From the NCBI GenBank assembly GCA_963805715.1, contig CAWDVK010000009.1, positions 62,001-126,000 on the forward strand: 64,000 nt of DNA. The letters run 5' to 3'. The stretch comes from CAWDVK01 sp963805715. GTDB lineage: Bacteria > Actinomycetota > Actinomycetes > Streptosporangiales > Streptosporangiaceae. The notes under the pieces were generated by a model. That model saw only the letters and a list, made by a program, of their open reading frames with translations, did no database searches and was not told where the DNA came from. Of the stretch, positions 18,235 to 26,753 are shown piece after piece. Position 1 is the first letter of the stretch. Each line of letters starts with the position of its first letter. Made by a program: the position numbers and the translations under genes.

Positions 18235-19086
18235 TCAGGGCGCGTGATCGGGCGGATCATCTGGTGCGTCGCGAGGGAACGGCGCGGCGGCCTGTCTCGG
18301 GCCGGGGCGTGCCTCGCGCGCCAGCGCTGGCTGGTCGTGCCGGCCGGCAAGCAGCTCCTGGAAGCGGATTTTCACGCGGATGACCGGCTGGCGGAGCTGC
18401 TGCTCGCGGCGGCTGGCCCGGGCGAGCTTGCCCGGCCGTTCCCGGTAGCGCCAGCGGGCCCATGGTGAGCCGGGCCGGCCGAGGCGGATGGCCCCCACGA
18501 TGTAAACAGGGGGCACGAACAGGCCGAGCAGGCCGGTCCAGATCTTGCCCTTCAGCAGCGTGATCCCGGCCAGCACGAACAGCACGGCTACCGTCACGAT
18601 CAGGGTGGCGACCGCCGCGGGACTGCCAGGCAGGTGGTGGTAGTCGGCCACGCTCTTCACCCCGACCGGGCTCGCCCCGATCAGCAGCAGCGCCGTGACG
18701 CCCGTTGCGACGAAAACGGCGTCGATCGACAGCCGGCCCTCGTTGGCCCAGTACACGTCGCGCAGGTGCAGGATGAGCGCGAACTCATCCAGCACCAGCG
18801 CCGTGCCGAGCCCGAATACCGCGGCCGCCCCGCCCCGCCAGGCCAGTGAGTACGGCGGCGCGGCCAGCCCGGCGACTCCGCCTGCCGCCATCAGCACCAC
18901 GCCGAAGACCATGTGGTGCACATGCAGCGGGCCGGCCCGGACGTTGCCCGGCCACCACCGGACCTGGGCGCGGATCAGCCGCACGGACAGGCGGACGCTG
19001 ACGAAGCCCGCCACGAACGCGACGAAGAAGCAGAACAGGGGCAGGCGGCCGGTATGCACGATCTGCACGTCAAACCAGCCGGCCAT
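18235..19086 (-). CDS. Integral membrane protein, unknown function
   Basis: 283 residues with about seven hydrophobic segments in the first 215 residues, a conserved-looking GPLHVHHMVFGVVL (histidine pair in a membrane region) and LVLDEFALILHLRDVYW. The tail from about residue 220 is long, basic and proline-rich and probably cytosolic. I do not assign a named family. It is convergent with the retropepsin-like gene, with a gap of about 20 bases. Confidence 0.7.
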   Translation of the reverse strand: MAGWFDVQIVHTGRLPLFCFFVAFVAGFVSVRLSVRLIRAQVRWWPGNVRAGPLHVHHMVFGVVLMAAGGVAGLAAPPYSLAWRGGAAAVFGLGTALVLDEFALILHLRDVYWANEGRLSIDAVFVATGVTALLLIGASPVGVKSVADYHHLPGSPAAVATLIVTVAVLFVLAGITLLKGKIWTGLLGLFVPPVYIVGAIRLGRPGSPWARWRYRERPGKLARASRREQQLRQPVIRVKIRFQELLAGRHDQPALAREARPGPRQAAAPFPRDAPDDPPDHAP

Positions 19087-19232
19087 GGCAAACCCCTGCC
19101 TGGCGGAGCGCCCGCTGGCCCCGGAAGGCAGCCAGCGGCATCACCACCGCATCCCGCCAGCAGGACGTCAGCCCGCTGGCTCAGTGCCGCGACGAGTGTA
19201 ACGCCAGCGTGCTGCGGGCCGGTCAGACGCGC

Positions 19233-19287
19233 CGTGGCCTGCCGCCGCCGTGGCCTGCCGCCGCCGTGGCCTGCCGCCGCCGTGGCC
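19233..19287. repeat. 16-bp minisatellite, three to four copies
   Basis: The unit CGTGGCCTGCCGCCGC is repeated with period 16 from 19233 (three full copies and the start of a fourth). A 16-base unit shifts frame with each copy, so it is not encoding a protein repeat. It is probably a slippage-generated, copy-number-variable tract between genes. Confidence 0.85.
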
Positions 19288-19324
19288 GGGACGATCACCG
19301 CCGGGCGGCCAGGTAACCGCCGTC

Positions 19325-19433
19325 GCGGGCCGCCCCCGGCCGGCGCCTGCACGCCCAGCGCCAGCGCGATGGAGGCCACGCCGAGGAACGTGGCGCCGAA
19401 CAGGACGGCGGAGACGAGCGCGGCTGCGGGGCC
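19325..19433 (-). pseudogene. YbfB/YjiJ-type MFS transporter fragment
   Basis: On the minus strand, directly after the SDR stop, one frame reads AALVSAVLFGATFLGVASIA then LALGVQAP. This resembles one helix of YbfB/YjiJ-type MFS carriers. Only about 35 residues remain; the rest is replaced by the minisatellite. It is a relic, weakly supported. Confidence 0.35.
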
Positions 19434-20216
19434 TCAGGCGAGCCGGGCGGCCAGCAGGCGGTACAGCCGCGGGAAGCTCGCCTTCATCCGCGCCGGGAGC
19501 GAGAGCCAGGGCGGCACGACGACGTCGTCCAGGCCGCGGTCGACCGCGTCGACGATGGCCTCCGCGGCCCGCTGGGCGCTCATCAGCTGCGGGTGCTGCC
19601 GCTTGTACGGGACCTTGCGCCGCTCGAAGTAGGCGGTGTCGACCACTCCGGGGCTGACCAGGCTCACCCCGATCCCGGCCGGCCGCAGCTCCGCACGCAG
19701 GGTGTCCGCCAGGCACCCGAGGCCCGCCTTGGTGACCGAGTACCAGGCCTCGCCGGGCACTCCGACCAGGCCGGCGATGGAGCCGACGAAGACCAGCCGG
19801 CCGGCGCCCGGCCGCAGGTGCGGTATCGCGGCGCGGGCCAGGTGAGCGGCGGCCCGCAGGTTCACGTCGAGCAGCGCGTCGATGTCGTCCTCGGGCATCG
19901 AGGCGAACGGTCCGGCCCAGCCGATGCCCGCGTTGGACACGAGCAGGTCCAGCCCGTCCATGGCGGCCGCAGCCGCCTCGACGGTGCGCCGGGGGCATCC
20001 CGGCTCACGCAGGTCTCCCGGCACGCAGATCCCGCCGGTATCAGCGGCCACGGCCGCCAGCGCGGCCTGGTCGCGCCCGGCGATCGCCACCTGCGCGCCC
20101 TGGATGGCCAGCGCCCGGGCGGTCGCCGCCCCGATGCCGCTGGATCCCCCCGTGATGAGCGCGCGCAGCCCGGCCAGGCCACCCTCCCGCGGCAGCCGGT
20201 CCGGCCGGGTCGTCAT
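19434..20216 (-). CDS. Short-chain dehydrogenase/reductase
   Basis: 260 residues: the Rossmann motif ALITGGSSGIGAATARAL, then LLVSNAGIGWAG (NAG), the catalytic Ser in VFVGSIAGL and the Tyr-Lys pair in YSVTKAGL, followed by SPGVVDTAYF. A classical NAD(P)-dependent SDR with a hydrophobic, basic C-terminus that may touch the membrane. The start at 20216 is the first ATG after the HpnR remnant, with GAAGGG upstream. Its position after a hopanoid radical-SAM remnant suggests a former lipid-modification cluster. Confidence 0.85.
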   Translation of the reverse strand: MTTRPDRLPREGGLAGLRALITGGSSGIGAATARALAIQGAQVAIAGRDQAALAAVAADTGGICVPGDLREPGCPRRTVEAAAAAMDGLDLLVSNAGIGWAGPFASMPEDDIDALLDVNLRAAAHLARAAIPHLRPGAGRLVFVGSIAGLVGVPGEAWYSVTKAGLGCLADTLRAELRPAGIGVSLVSPGVVDTAYFERRKVPYKRQHPQLMSAQRAAEAIVDAVDRGLDDVVVPPWLSLPARMKASFPRLYRLLAARLA

Positions 20217-20220
20217 GGGC

Positions 20221-20770
20221 TCAGGCCCTTCGCCGCGCCGGGGCGTGGATGCAGAGCTCCTTGCGGTCGGGCACGCTCTGCGCGTGCTCGGCAGGCGGCG
20301 GGAGCTGGTACTCGGTCTCCCGGAGGTGGTCGGAGTACTGCCGGTCGGCGTTGTTGACGAGTGCCTCGTAGAAGTGGTGCAGCGGCAGCCGGGTCGGCAG
20401 CACCGCGGCTTCCAGGCCGAGGAACATGTAGTTGAGCCGAGCCGCTTCCAGCGGCGGAACACCTCCTCGTTCCGGATGAGCACATCGCAGCACGTTTCGA
20501 GATAGTACTCCTTGCGGATCTGCCGCCGCTCGAGCTGCCGGGCGATCTCATCTCCCTCCACCGTCTTGACGTGCTTGGCCAGGTTCACCACTTCCGGAAC
20601 ATTGCCCAGGTAGTTGAGGCTGAAGCCAGCCGCATCGGGCCGGAACCCGGCCAGCTGGCGCTCGAGTTCTCTCATGCCGTCGATCCCGGCCAGCGGCCGG
20701 CCGGGTGCAGGTTCACGCCGATCTGCCGCAGGGCGGCCACGAAGGCTAGCTCCCAGCGCGGTGCCGGGCC
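20221..20770 (-). pseudogene. HpnR/HpnJ-type B12-binding radical SAM protein, deleted and frameshifted
   Basis: Pieces in order are ELERQLAGFRPDAAGFSLNY and LGNVPEVVNLAKHVKT (end of the cobalamin-binding domain), then abruptly DEIARQLERRQIRKEYYLET and CCDVLIRNEEVFRRWKRLG (radical SAM barrel), then in another frame YMFLGLEA and VLPTRLPLHHFYEALVNN (C-terminus). This order matches hopanoid-associated radical SAM enzymes such as HpnR, the C-3 methylase. The CxxxCxxC iron-sulfur motif falls in the deleted centre, so it is certainly inactive. Full length is about 470 residues; about 180 remain. Confidence 0.65.
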
Positions 20771-20814
20771 GGTGCGCGACGGCCTCCGGGAAGCTCTCAG
20801 CACGCACGGATCCG

Positions 20815-21180
20815 TCAGCGGCACCCCGAGCATGGCCCTGGCCTCCGCCTTGGCCGGGGCGGCGTAGAAGGCAGCGCGGACCGGGAGCGGCACGACTCGT
20901 AGAGGCCAGGCACGGCGATGAGACGCCTGAACAGGCGTTCCCCGGCCCCTCCGGTCCGCGGTCCCAGCAGGGCCATGCTGTTGAGGCTGCGAGTGCGCCA
21001 TCCTGACCGCTCCAGCACGCTGGCGCAGCTTCCCGTCAGCCAGAGCGCGGACGCGCAGGCTCCAGCGAGGATGAGGGCGACTGCCGCCTGCGCCGATGGT
21101 CGCCCGCACGGTTCGCATAAGGCCCGAGCGTAGAATACGAAGCGCAGGCAGGCCAACACGCCTAGTAGCGGATCCACGGC
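20815..21180 (-). pseudogene. Possible glycosyltransferase remnant
   Basis: Two frames give ERLFRRLIAVPGLYESC and VRAAFYAAPAKAEARAMLGVP, which resemble parts of MurG/MGDG-synthase-like glycosyltransferases found near lipid-modifying genes. Pieces are short and interrupted by stops and frame changes. Family assignment is tentative. The rest of 20771-21246 shows no readable gene. Confidence 0.25.
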
Positions 21181-21246
21181 GGCCGACGAGTACGACGGCT
21201 GACTTCGCTACTACGGCTGACCACGCCCGGACGCCGGCCCATCGCG

Positions 21247-21263
21247 TCATCCGCCGCGGGTGA
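21247..21263. promoter_or_regulatory. TCACC-N7-GGTGA palindrome (one mismatch), PRC-barrel gene
   Basis: TCATCCGCCGCGGGTGA, 17 bases with one mismatch in the left arm, 144 bases upstream of the PRC-barrel start. It is the first copy of the motif in the window. Confidence 0.5.
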
Positions 21264-21407
21264 TAAACGGGCCGCCGTCCCGCCATAGGATCGGCCCCGT
21301 ACTGCGGTTGCCGCTTCGCACGGTCACCATCGTGACCAGTGCCGTGCAGGCCGGCGCAGCGGGGCAGGCGGCACCGGCCCGGGATGGCCGGGAAGGAGAC
21401 GGCGGTC

Positions 21408-22061
21408 ATGGCTGAGGCGGCAGAGTTCACGATCGGGGCCGGGGCAAGCTGCTCGGACGGCTTCTGCGGCGAGCTGACCCGCGTGGTCATCGACCCGGCA
21501 GCCCGCACGGTCACGCACCTGGTCATCGAGCCGAGGCACCGGCAGGAGCCCGGCCGGCTCGTTCCCCTGCACCTCGTCGACACGGTGACTGGCGAGATCC
21601 GGCTGCGCTGCAGCCTCGCCCAGTTCGGCGAGCTCGATCTCGCCGAGGAGACCGACCTGGCGGAGGGGGTCAGCTACGGCGGCGGCTACGGCGACGCCGA
21701 ATCGGTCTCGGGCTACGGCGATGCCGGCGGCATGGGGGTCGGCGGCTCCGTCTCCGGCATGGGAATCGGCATGGGCCTGGGGCATCGCACGCGGACCGTC
21801 GTTCATGACGTCGTCCCGCTGGGTGAGACGGAAATACGGCGCGGCGAGCCTGTTCACGCACTCGATGGCGAGATCGGGCAGGTACAGGGCTTCCTGGTCG
21901 ATCCGGCCGACCACCACGTGACCCACGTGCTGCTCCAGGAGGGGCACCTGTGGGGCCGCAAGGAAGTCACCATCCCGATCAGCGCCGTGACCGGCGCCGA
22001 CGACGGAATCCGGCTCAACCTCACGAAGAAGCAGGTCGAGGACCTCCCGCCAGCAGAGTAA
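21408..22061 (+). CDS. Double PRC-barrel domain protein
   Basis: 217 residues. Two beta-barrel units, about 5-85 (GELTRVVIDPAARTVTHLVIE) and about 145-215 (GEIGQVQGFLVDPADHHVTH, then VLLQEGHLWGRKEVTIP), are joined by a flexible Gly/Ser-rich linker (GYGDAGGMGVGGSVSGMGIG). PRC-barrel proteins of actinobacteria are often stress-induced and their partners are mostly unknown. The ATG at 21408 follows GGAAGGAGAC. A TCACC/GGTGA palindrome lies upstream. Confidence 0.85.
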   Translation: MAEAAEFTIGAGASCSDGFCGELTRVVIDPAARTVTHLVIEPRHRQEPGRLVPLHLVDTVTGEIRLRCSLAQFGELDLAEETDLAEGVSYGGGYGDAESVSGYGDAGGMGVGGSVSGMGIGMGLGHRTRTVVHDVVPLGETEIRRGEPVHALDGEIGQVQGFLVDPADHHVTHVLLQEGHLWGRKEVTIPISAVTGADDGIRLNLTKKQVEDLPPAE

Positions 22062-22102
22062 GCAGCGCTTGCGGCACCGCGGGATCGCCGGGCGGGGGTT
22101 AG

Positions 22103-22837
22103 ATGGCAGCATATGATCCGCTTGCCGCGCATTACGACGCCGTGACCGGGGATTGCAGCACCGAGTCGGCGTTCATCGATAGCATCATCAGCTGCCGCCA
22201 GCGCCGGGCCGTGACATTGCTGGAGGTCGCGTGCGGAACTGGCAGTATCATGGCGCGGCTCGCGGGCAGCTATCAGGTGAGCGGCCTCGATATCTCGGCC
22301 GGCATGCTCGCTGTTGCCCGCGAGAAACTGCCTGAGAAAACCCCCTTGTACCAGGCCGATATGAGTAATTTCGAGCTGGGCACGACATTCGATGTCGTCC
22401 TGTGCGTCTACCACGGCATCAACCACTTGCCGGACTTCACGGCCTGGGAGGGCTTCTTCGATTGCGCCGAGCGGCACCTGAGCCGTGGCGGCCTGCTGAT
22501 CTTCGACATGCTCACCATTCGCGATCTTGAGATGATGGCAGCCATGCCGCAGATCGTGCAGCACTGCGACGACAGCCGGCTGGTGATCCAAGTGCGGGCG
22601 AGCGACGAGATGGCGTTCGACTGGAACATCGAGCTGTTCGGGGGCCCGGGCGACGCCGGGCAGCCGCTGCTGACGGGAGTCATCAGGACGGCGTCATTCC
22701 CGGCTGGCCGCGTGCGGACATCGCTCAGCAGGAGATTCCCCCGGGTCAGGGAAATCAGTAGCGGCGGCAGCCTCGTCGACGCCGACAGCGAGAACCGGAC
22801 CTGGTTCGCGTGCACCAAGGACGGCCCGGCGCGCTGA
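22103..22837 (+). CDS. Class I SAM-dependent methyltransferase
   Basis: 244 residues. YDPLAAHYDAVTGD at the N-terminus, the SAM motif I LLEVACGTGSIMARLA, GLDISAGMLAVAREKL (motif II), QADMSNFELGTTFDVVLCVY and a RGGLLIFDM post-motif all fit class I methyltransferases. Substrate unknown. It follows the PRC-barrel gene by 41 bases on the same strand and may be co-transcribed; GGCGGGGG lies before the ATG. Confidence 0.85.
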   Translation: MAAYDPLAAHYDAVTGDCSTESAFIDSIISCRQRRAVTLLEVACGTGSIMARLAGSYQVSGLDISAGMLAVAREKLPEKTPLYQADMSNFELGTTFDVVLCVYHGINHLPDFTAWEGFFDCAERHLSRGGLLIFDMLTIRDLEMMAAMPQIVQHCDDSRLVIQVRASDEMAFDWNIELFGGPGDAGQPLLTGVIRTASFPAGRVRTSLSRRFPRVREISSGGSLVDADSENRTWFACTKDGPAR

Positions 22838-22856
22838 CGCGGGACCGGCCGTCAGC
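22833..22856. terminator. Bidirectional terminator candidate
   Basis: GCTGACG (22833-22839) and CGTCAGC (22850-22856) form a perfect 7-bp stem with a 10-base loop between the convergent methyltransferase and LuxR genes. There is no U-tract, as is common in actinobacteria. Confidence 0.45.
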
Positions 22857-22864
22857 TAGCCCTG

Positions 22865-25114
22865 CTACAGCAGGTCGATCGCCTGGCTCCTGGCGACAGC
22901 GGCGCGCCGGCCGGAGACCCCGAGCTTCCGGTAGATGGTCCTGGTATGAGTCTTGATCGTGTTCTCCGTCAGCTCAAGATGCTGGCCGATCTCGCGCAGC
23001 GACAGCGATCCGCGCAGCAACCGCAGCACTTCTGTCTCGCGGCCGGTGAGCGGTACTGCCAGCTCGGCCCCGGCCGGGTGACTGGCTAGCGCGCGCTCGA
23101 GCCGATCCAGCCTGGCCAGCTGCGCGGCGGCGCCGTCCGCAGACGAGGCAAGCAGCTGCCTGGCCTCGGCCAGGAGCGCCGAGGCTCCCGGCTCGTCACC
23201 GGCATCGCGCAGCATCGGCGCGAGCCTGAACAGGACCTCCACCGTCGCCCACGGGCTGATCCCTGGCTGCCTGCGCCGGAGGCCGAGCGCATGCTCAAGC
23301 TCCCGGCGGGCATCAGCGAGCCGGCCCCGGCGCCACAGCGCGGCGCCCCGGGCCGCGTAGGCCAGGGCGCTCTGCGGCGCTTCACTGAGACCGCTGTCAG
23401 CCTCGACAATCTCGCGAGCGGAGCGCGCTAGCTGCTCTGCCTCGGGGAGCGGTCCCTCGTCGACTGCTATCAGCGCCAGCACAGCGAAAGCCAGCATGCG
23501 GATGATCCCGATCGAGGATGGGCTGGACAGGGCTTCGCTCGCCCGCTCAGCGGCCGCCTCCAGGTCGCCGCTCCAGTAGAGGGCCGTCGCGTACCCGGCC
23601 CTGGCCAGGGCATACCACGGCGACGAGGGGTCCGGCTCCAGCATGACCGCCTTGGCAGCCGCTTCGCGCATCGGGCCGATGCCCTCGAACCCGAAAGTGC
23701 CTCTCAGCAAGGCCGCAGACGACTGCAAGGACCGGACGCCGTCCGGCAGCGGCCCGTCGTGCCCGGCCGCATCAAGGATCGGCAGCCAGCGCCGCAGCGA
23801 TTGGCGGTCGCCTGAGAGCGCCGCGGCCCACGCCGCGCAGTGCGCGGCAACCGGGTACGAGCTGACGATGCCGTCCCCGAGTGATGCCAGCCATCCCCGG
23901 ACCGTCGCGACCTGGCCGGAATTGACGTAGGCATACCAGTGCGTGGCGATCAGGTCGACAATCCCGGCCACGTCACCGGCCGCATGGGCATGATGGATCG
24001 CCTCGCTCGCCAGGCCCGCCTGACGATGCCAGGAACTCGCGCGCTGGTGCAGGGCGGGAACGATTTCCGGCTGGCTCCGGGCCAGATCGCTGCGGAGCAC
24101 CTGAGCGAAAAGGTGATGGTAGCGAAACCACTGCCGGGTGTCATCGAGCGGGACGACGAAGAGATTCTCCCGCTCCAGCAGGTCGATGATCTGGGCGGTG
24201 CCCGATGACCCCACGACGGCATCGCACAGCGGTGCGCAGAACCGGCCGAGAATAGAAGTCCGGGACAGGAACTGGCGGATTTCAGCGGGCTGGCGGCCGA
24301 GCACTTCCTCGGCCAGGAAATCGACAACGTACCGGCTATCACCGGTGAACTCGCGGATGAACGTACTCGGCGACGGGTGGTCGCGCAATGACAGCGCCGC
24401 CAGGTAGAGCCCGGCAGGCCAGCCCTCCGTCCGGTCGACGAGGTCGGCGAGGTCCGCCTGGCCGAGCTCGATAGAGGCGATCGCGGCTACGAGGTCTGCC
24501 GCTTGCGCGGGCCCGAAGCGCAGCTCGCGGGCCCGGAACTCCACCATCTCGCCGGCGGCCCGCATGCGAGCGAGCGGCAGCGCCGGGTCAACCCGCGTCA
24601 GCAGCACGAGCTGGACAGCCGGCGGAAGGTGCAGCAGCAGCGAGGCGACCTGGCTGTGGCAGCCGCGGTCCCTGATCACGTGATAGTCATCCAGCACGAG
24701 AACGGCCGGCTCCCGCAGCACGGCCAGCTCGTTGAGCAGCAGTGGCAGCAATGTCCCCGCGAAGTCAGGATTGCTGCCCCGCAGCGTAGCCAGGATCTCG
24801 TCGCCGCTGAACCCGGGGCAGGCCCGCTGCAGCGCGTTCGTGACATGCCGCCACAGCCGACCCGGATCGTTGTCGGCAGGATCGAGGGAGATCCAGGCGA
24901 AAGACCGGCTCTCGGCCGGGCTGGACCGCCACTGCGCGACGACTGTTGTCTTCCCGAAGCCCGCAGGCGCTGCCACGAGCACGAGCTTGGCGTTAACCCG
25001 GCCGAGCCGGGCAACAAGGTCCTCGCGCTCCACCCACTCCTTCCGGGCCTGGGGGGCATGAAATTTGGTTTCGATCAGCGCACTGCCCACGGGGCAATAT
25101 TGCTGAATGATCAT
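22865..25114 (-). CDS. MalT/LAL-type LuxR-family transcriptional regulator A
   Basis: 749 residues. An N-terminal STAND ATPase domain has Walker A APAGFGKTTVVAQW near residue 53 and Walker B AVLVLDDYHVIRD near 140; a WHD and tetratricopeptide-like helices follow; the C-terminal LuxR helix-turn-helix is LTGRETEVLRLLRGSLSLRE, then TIKTHTRTIYRKLGVSGRRA. Such proteins use ATP and a small ligand to activate transcription. It is closely similar to the regulator at 53945-56227. The start at 25114 has no clear ribosome site; a GTG at 25090 (VGSALIETKFHAPQ) is an alternative that matches the family N-terminus better. Confidence 0.92.
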   Translation of the reverse strand: MIIQQYCPVGSALIETKFHAPQARKEWVEREDLVARLGRVNAKLVLVAAPAGFGKTTVVAQWRSSPAESRSFAWISLDPADNDPGRLWRHVTNALQRACPGFSGDEILATLRGSNPDFAGTLLPLLLNELAVLREPAVLVLDDYHVIRDRGCHSQVASLLLHLPPAVQLVLLTRVDPALPLARMRAAGEMVEFRARELRFGPAQAADLVAAIASIELGQADLADLVDRTEGWPAGLYLAALSLRDHPSPSTFIREFTGDSRYVVDFLAEEVLGRQPAEIRQFLSRTSILGRFCAPLCDAVVGSSGTAQIIDLLERENLFVVPLDDTRQWFRYHHLFAQVLRSDLARSQPEIVPALHQRASSWHRQAGLASEAIHHAHAAGDVAGIVDLIATHWYAYVNSGQVATVRGWLASLGDGIVSSYPVAAHCAAWAAALSGDRQSLRRWLPILDAAGHDGPLPDGVRSLQSSAALLRGTFGFEGIGPMREAAAKAVMLEPDPSSPWYALARAGYATALYWSGDLEAAAERASEALSSPSSIGIIRMLAFAVLALIAVDEGPLPEAEQLARSAREIVEADSGLSEAPQSALAYAARGAALWRRGRLADARRELEHALGLRRRQPGISPWATVEVLFRLAPMLRDAGDEPGASALLAEARQLLASSADGAAAQLARLDRLERALASHPAGAELAVPLTGRETEVLRLLRGSLSLREIGQHLELTENTIKTHTRTIYRKLGVSGRRAAVARSQAIDLL

Positions 25115-25118
25115 TCAG
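25103..25118. promoter_or_regulatory. 16-bp perfect palindrome over regulator A start
   Basis: CTGAATGATCATTCAG is a perfect dyad that includes the putative ATG at 25114. If translation starts at the GTG at 25090 this lies in the leader and could be an operator; otherwise it may be coincidental. 25119-25364 upstream holds no gene. Confidence 0.3.
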
Positions 25119-25364
25119 AACGACAGAGGCAAAGGTCCCGGACATTGCACTCAATTCAGGCTTCCGATCGTCGCCCCGTCCACCGGAAATGCATCGCAGG
25201 CGGCACGGCACAGCGGCGGACGCCCTGGCACGGCCTACAGCTATTTATCCGCAAGCTTTCAGGTACTCTGCTGTGCTCGTTCAGCAAATGGCCAGGTTCG
25301 CCGATGATAGTGGGACATGGCTCCTCCGCGACGGCCGCAAGGCCACGCCAGAGGGTGCCTGAGA

Positions 25365-25397
25365 GGGCGTCCCGCCGGCCGGGCCGGCGGGACGCCC
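25365..25397. terminator. Strong 16-bp stem hairpin terminator
   Basis: GGGCGTCCCGCCGGCC and its exact complement GGCCGGCGGGACGCCC are separated by a single G, followed by TTT on the plus strand. It lies about 20 bases past the stop of the minus-strand gene 25420-25653 and would end its transcription. Confidence 0.75.
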
Positions 25398-25419
25398 TTT
25401 CCAGTGCGGTAACCAGCCT

Positions 25420-25653
25420 TCACCGATGCTTGCGTCGCGGCGCCGTGAGCTCGTTGATGCTGACGAGGTGCAGCGCGAGGTCCTGGATTCGATCGATCAG
25501 GCCATAGAGGGCGGAGTCATCGTGAACGGCGATGGTGATGAATGTCCAGCCGCGGCTGGACTCGACGACGGCATCGCCGAACACGCCTGCCACCAGGGCG
25601 CCGCATTCGCCCCGCAGGATGATCCGGTAGCGGTAGTCAGTGTCGCTGATCAC
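25420..25653 (-). CDS. Small cytosolic protein, paralogue of 50662-50907
   Basis: 77 residues. YRYRIILRGECGALVAGVFG, TFITIAVHDDSALYGLIDRI, then QDLALHLVSINEL shows the same layout as the product of 50662-50907 (EIRIAGVL, VVQGPLLDQAALHGLLARL, GVQVLEIRRV). The pattern suggests a small alpha/beta fold that may dimerise. I know of no function. It is followed by a strong terminator and preceded by a divergent region shared with the K+ channel. Confidence 0.7.
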   Translation of the reverse strand: MISDTDYRYRIILRGECGALVAGVFGDAVVESSRGWTFITIAVHDDSALYGLIDRIQDLALHLVSINELTAPRRKHR

Positions 25654-26037
25654 GGTGTCAATGGGAATCCCTCAGTTCCGACTGGCCCGGACGCTATCCC
25701 TGCCTGTCCGGGCACGGCGTCGCGGTATGCAGGAACCTGGGCGGCCCCTTCCCTCTGTTGTCGCTGGCGAAGAGGCGATTCGTCGTCACCCGTCAGGCTC
25801 GTTCACCCGGGTGATATCTGCTCGTCACCTGGTGGAGGACAAACAAGGAGCGCTCTGGCCTCACCTGCCACCATGGCACGACCCTGCTGCCAGCGAACTC
25901 GCCAGCCAGAGCCGGCAAACCTGGATGCCGGCCGGGGATTCCCGCGTGCCCGCATCATGCAGCAGGGGTGATGCGGGACTCGCGCGCCCGGCGGAGCGTG
26001 AGGCTGGTGGCGCTTGACGCGTTCCCGGGGAACGACC
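25654..26037. other. Divergent intergenic region with TCACC/GGTGA elements
   Basis: 384 bases without a supported gene. It contains the compact palindrome TCACCCGGGTGA (25803-25814) and isolated TCACC half sites near 25786 and 25825. It probably carries promoters for the small protein (minus) and the K+ channel (plus). Confidence 0.5.
25803..25814. promoter_or_regulatory. Compact TCACC-N2-GGTGA palindrome
   Basis: TCACCCGGGTGA: the same arms as the 17-bp motif but with a 2-base instead of 7-base spacer. It lies 149 bases from the minus-strand gene and 223 from the K+ channel start. Confidence 0.4.
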
Positions 26038-26598
26038 ATGACCAGTGATCCCTACCAGGACCTGGCACCGGTCCGACGGCGGCGGCTCATTTACCGTGCA
26101 TTGCTTCGAGGCCTGCTGACCGCGGCCGTCCTGGTGGTCCTGTACTACCTGGTACCGGATAAGACGTGGAACGGCGACGTAGCACTGCGCGTGCTGGCCG
26201 GCCTGCTGGTCTTCGCGGGCATCACGACCTGGCAGGTCAGAATTATCGCGGGCTCGCGCTATCCGGCGCTCAAGGCGGCCGAGGCGCTCGGCCTGATCTT
26301 TCCCTTGTATCTCCTGGTATTCGCTTCCACGTACTACGTGATGGAACGAGCGTCCGCAGCCAGCTTCACCCAGCACCTCACCAAGACCGATGCCCTGTAT
26401 TTCACCGTGACCGTCTTCTCCACTGTTGGCTTCGGCGACATTACCCCCAAGTCCGAGGCCGCCCGTCTCGTGCTCATCGTCCAGATGCTCGGCGACATCG
26501 CCATCCTGGGCGCCGGAGCGCGGATCCTGCTGGGAGCCGTGCGCCGCGGCCGGGAGCGGCGTACGGAAACGGACGGCGTCGCTGGGCCGGATGCATGA
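26038..26598 (+). CDS. Two-TM potassium channel family protein
   Basis: 186 residues with four hydrophobic segments; the pore loop YFTVTVFSTVGFGDITPKSE carries the selectivity filter TVGFGD of K+ channels. No C-terminal RCK domain, only a short basic tail. It would pass K+ across the cytoplasmic membrane. The ATG at 26038 with GGGGAA upstream is preferred over 26014. The stop overlaps the next ATG (ATGA). Confidence 0.85.
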   Translation: MTSDPYQDLAPVRRRRLIYRALLRGLLTAAVLVVLYYLVPDKTWNGDVALRVLAGLLVFAGITTWQVRIIAGSRYPALKAAEALGLIFPLYLLVFASTYYVMERASAASFTQHLTKTDALYFTVTVFSTVGFGDITPKSEAARLVLIVQMLGDIAILGAGARILLGAVRRGRERRTETDGVAGPDA

Positions 26599-26753
26599 GC
26601 GACGGCGACCGCGCAGAAGGGCTCGTCATGTCAGATGAGCTGGTGGCTGACGCCGATGTCGTATCGCTGCCCGGCCCGCGGCTGAGCGCCGCCGCATGCG
26701 GTCGCGCCAGGCCCGCCTGTGATGGATCAGGAATTCGTTTCCTGATGAGCTGA
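26595..26753 (+). CDS. Small protein coupled to K+ channel, 52 residues
   Basis: ATG at 26595 overlaps the channel stop codon by four bases. The product starts MSDGDRAEGLVMSDELVADA and is Ala-rich with two cysteines; no known family. Its 3' end overlaps the terminator hairpin and the convergent small membrane protein gene. Support is only overlap coupling and an open frame. Confidence 0.3.
   Translation: MSDGDRAEGLVMSDELVADADVVSLPGPRLSAAACGRARPACDGSGIRFLMS
26726..26746. terminator. Hairpin terminator between convergent genes
   Basis: ATCAGGAA and TTCCTGAT form a perfect 8-bp stem around a TTCGT loop. It is placed to stop transcripts from both the channel operon and the cydA-ndh run. Confidence 0.55.

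Noticed and set aside
19434..20807. Single 457-codon frame joining HpnR pieces and the SDR
   Set aside because: Only the part from 20216 is a coherent protein; the upstream part is HpnR sequence in and out of frame followed by nonsense, so a real fusion is unlikely.
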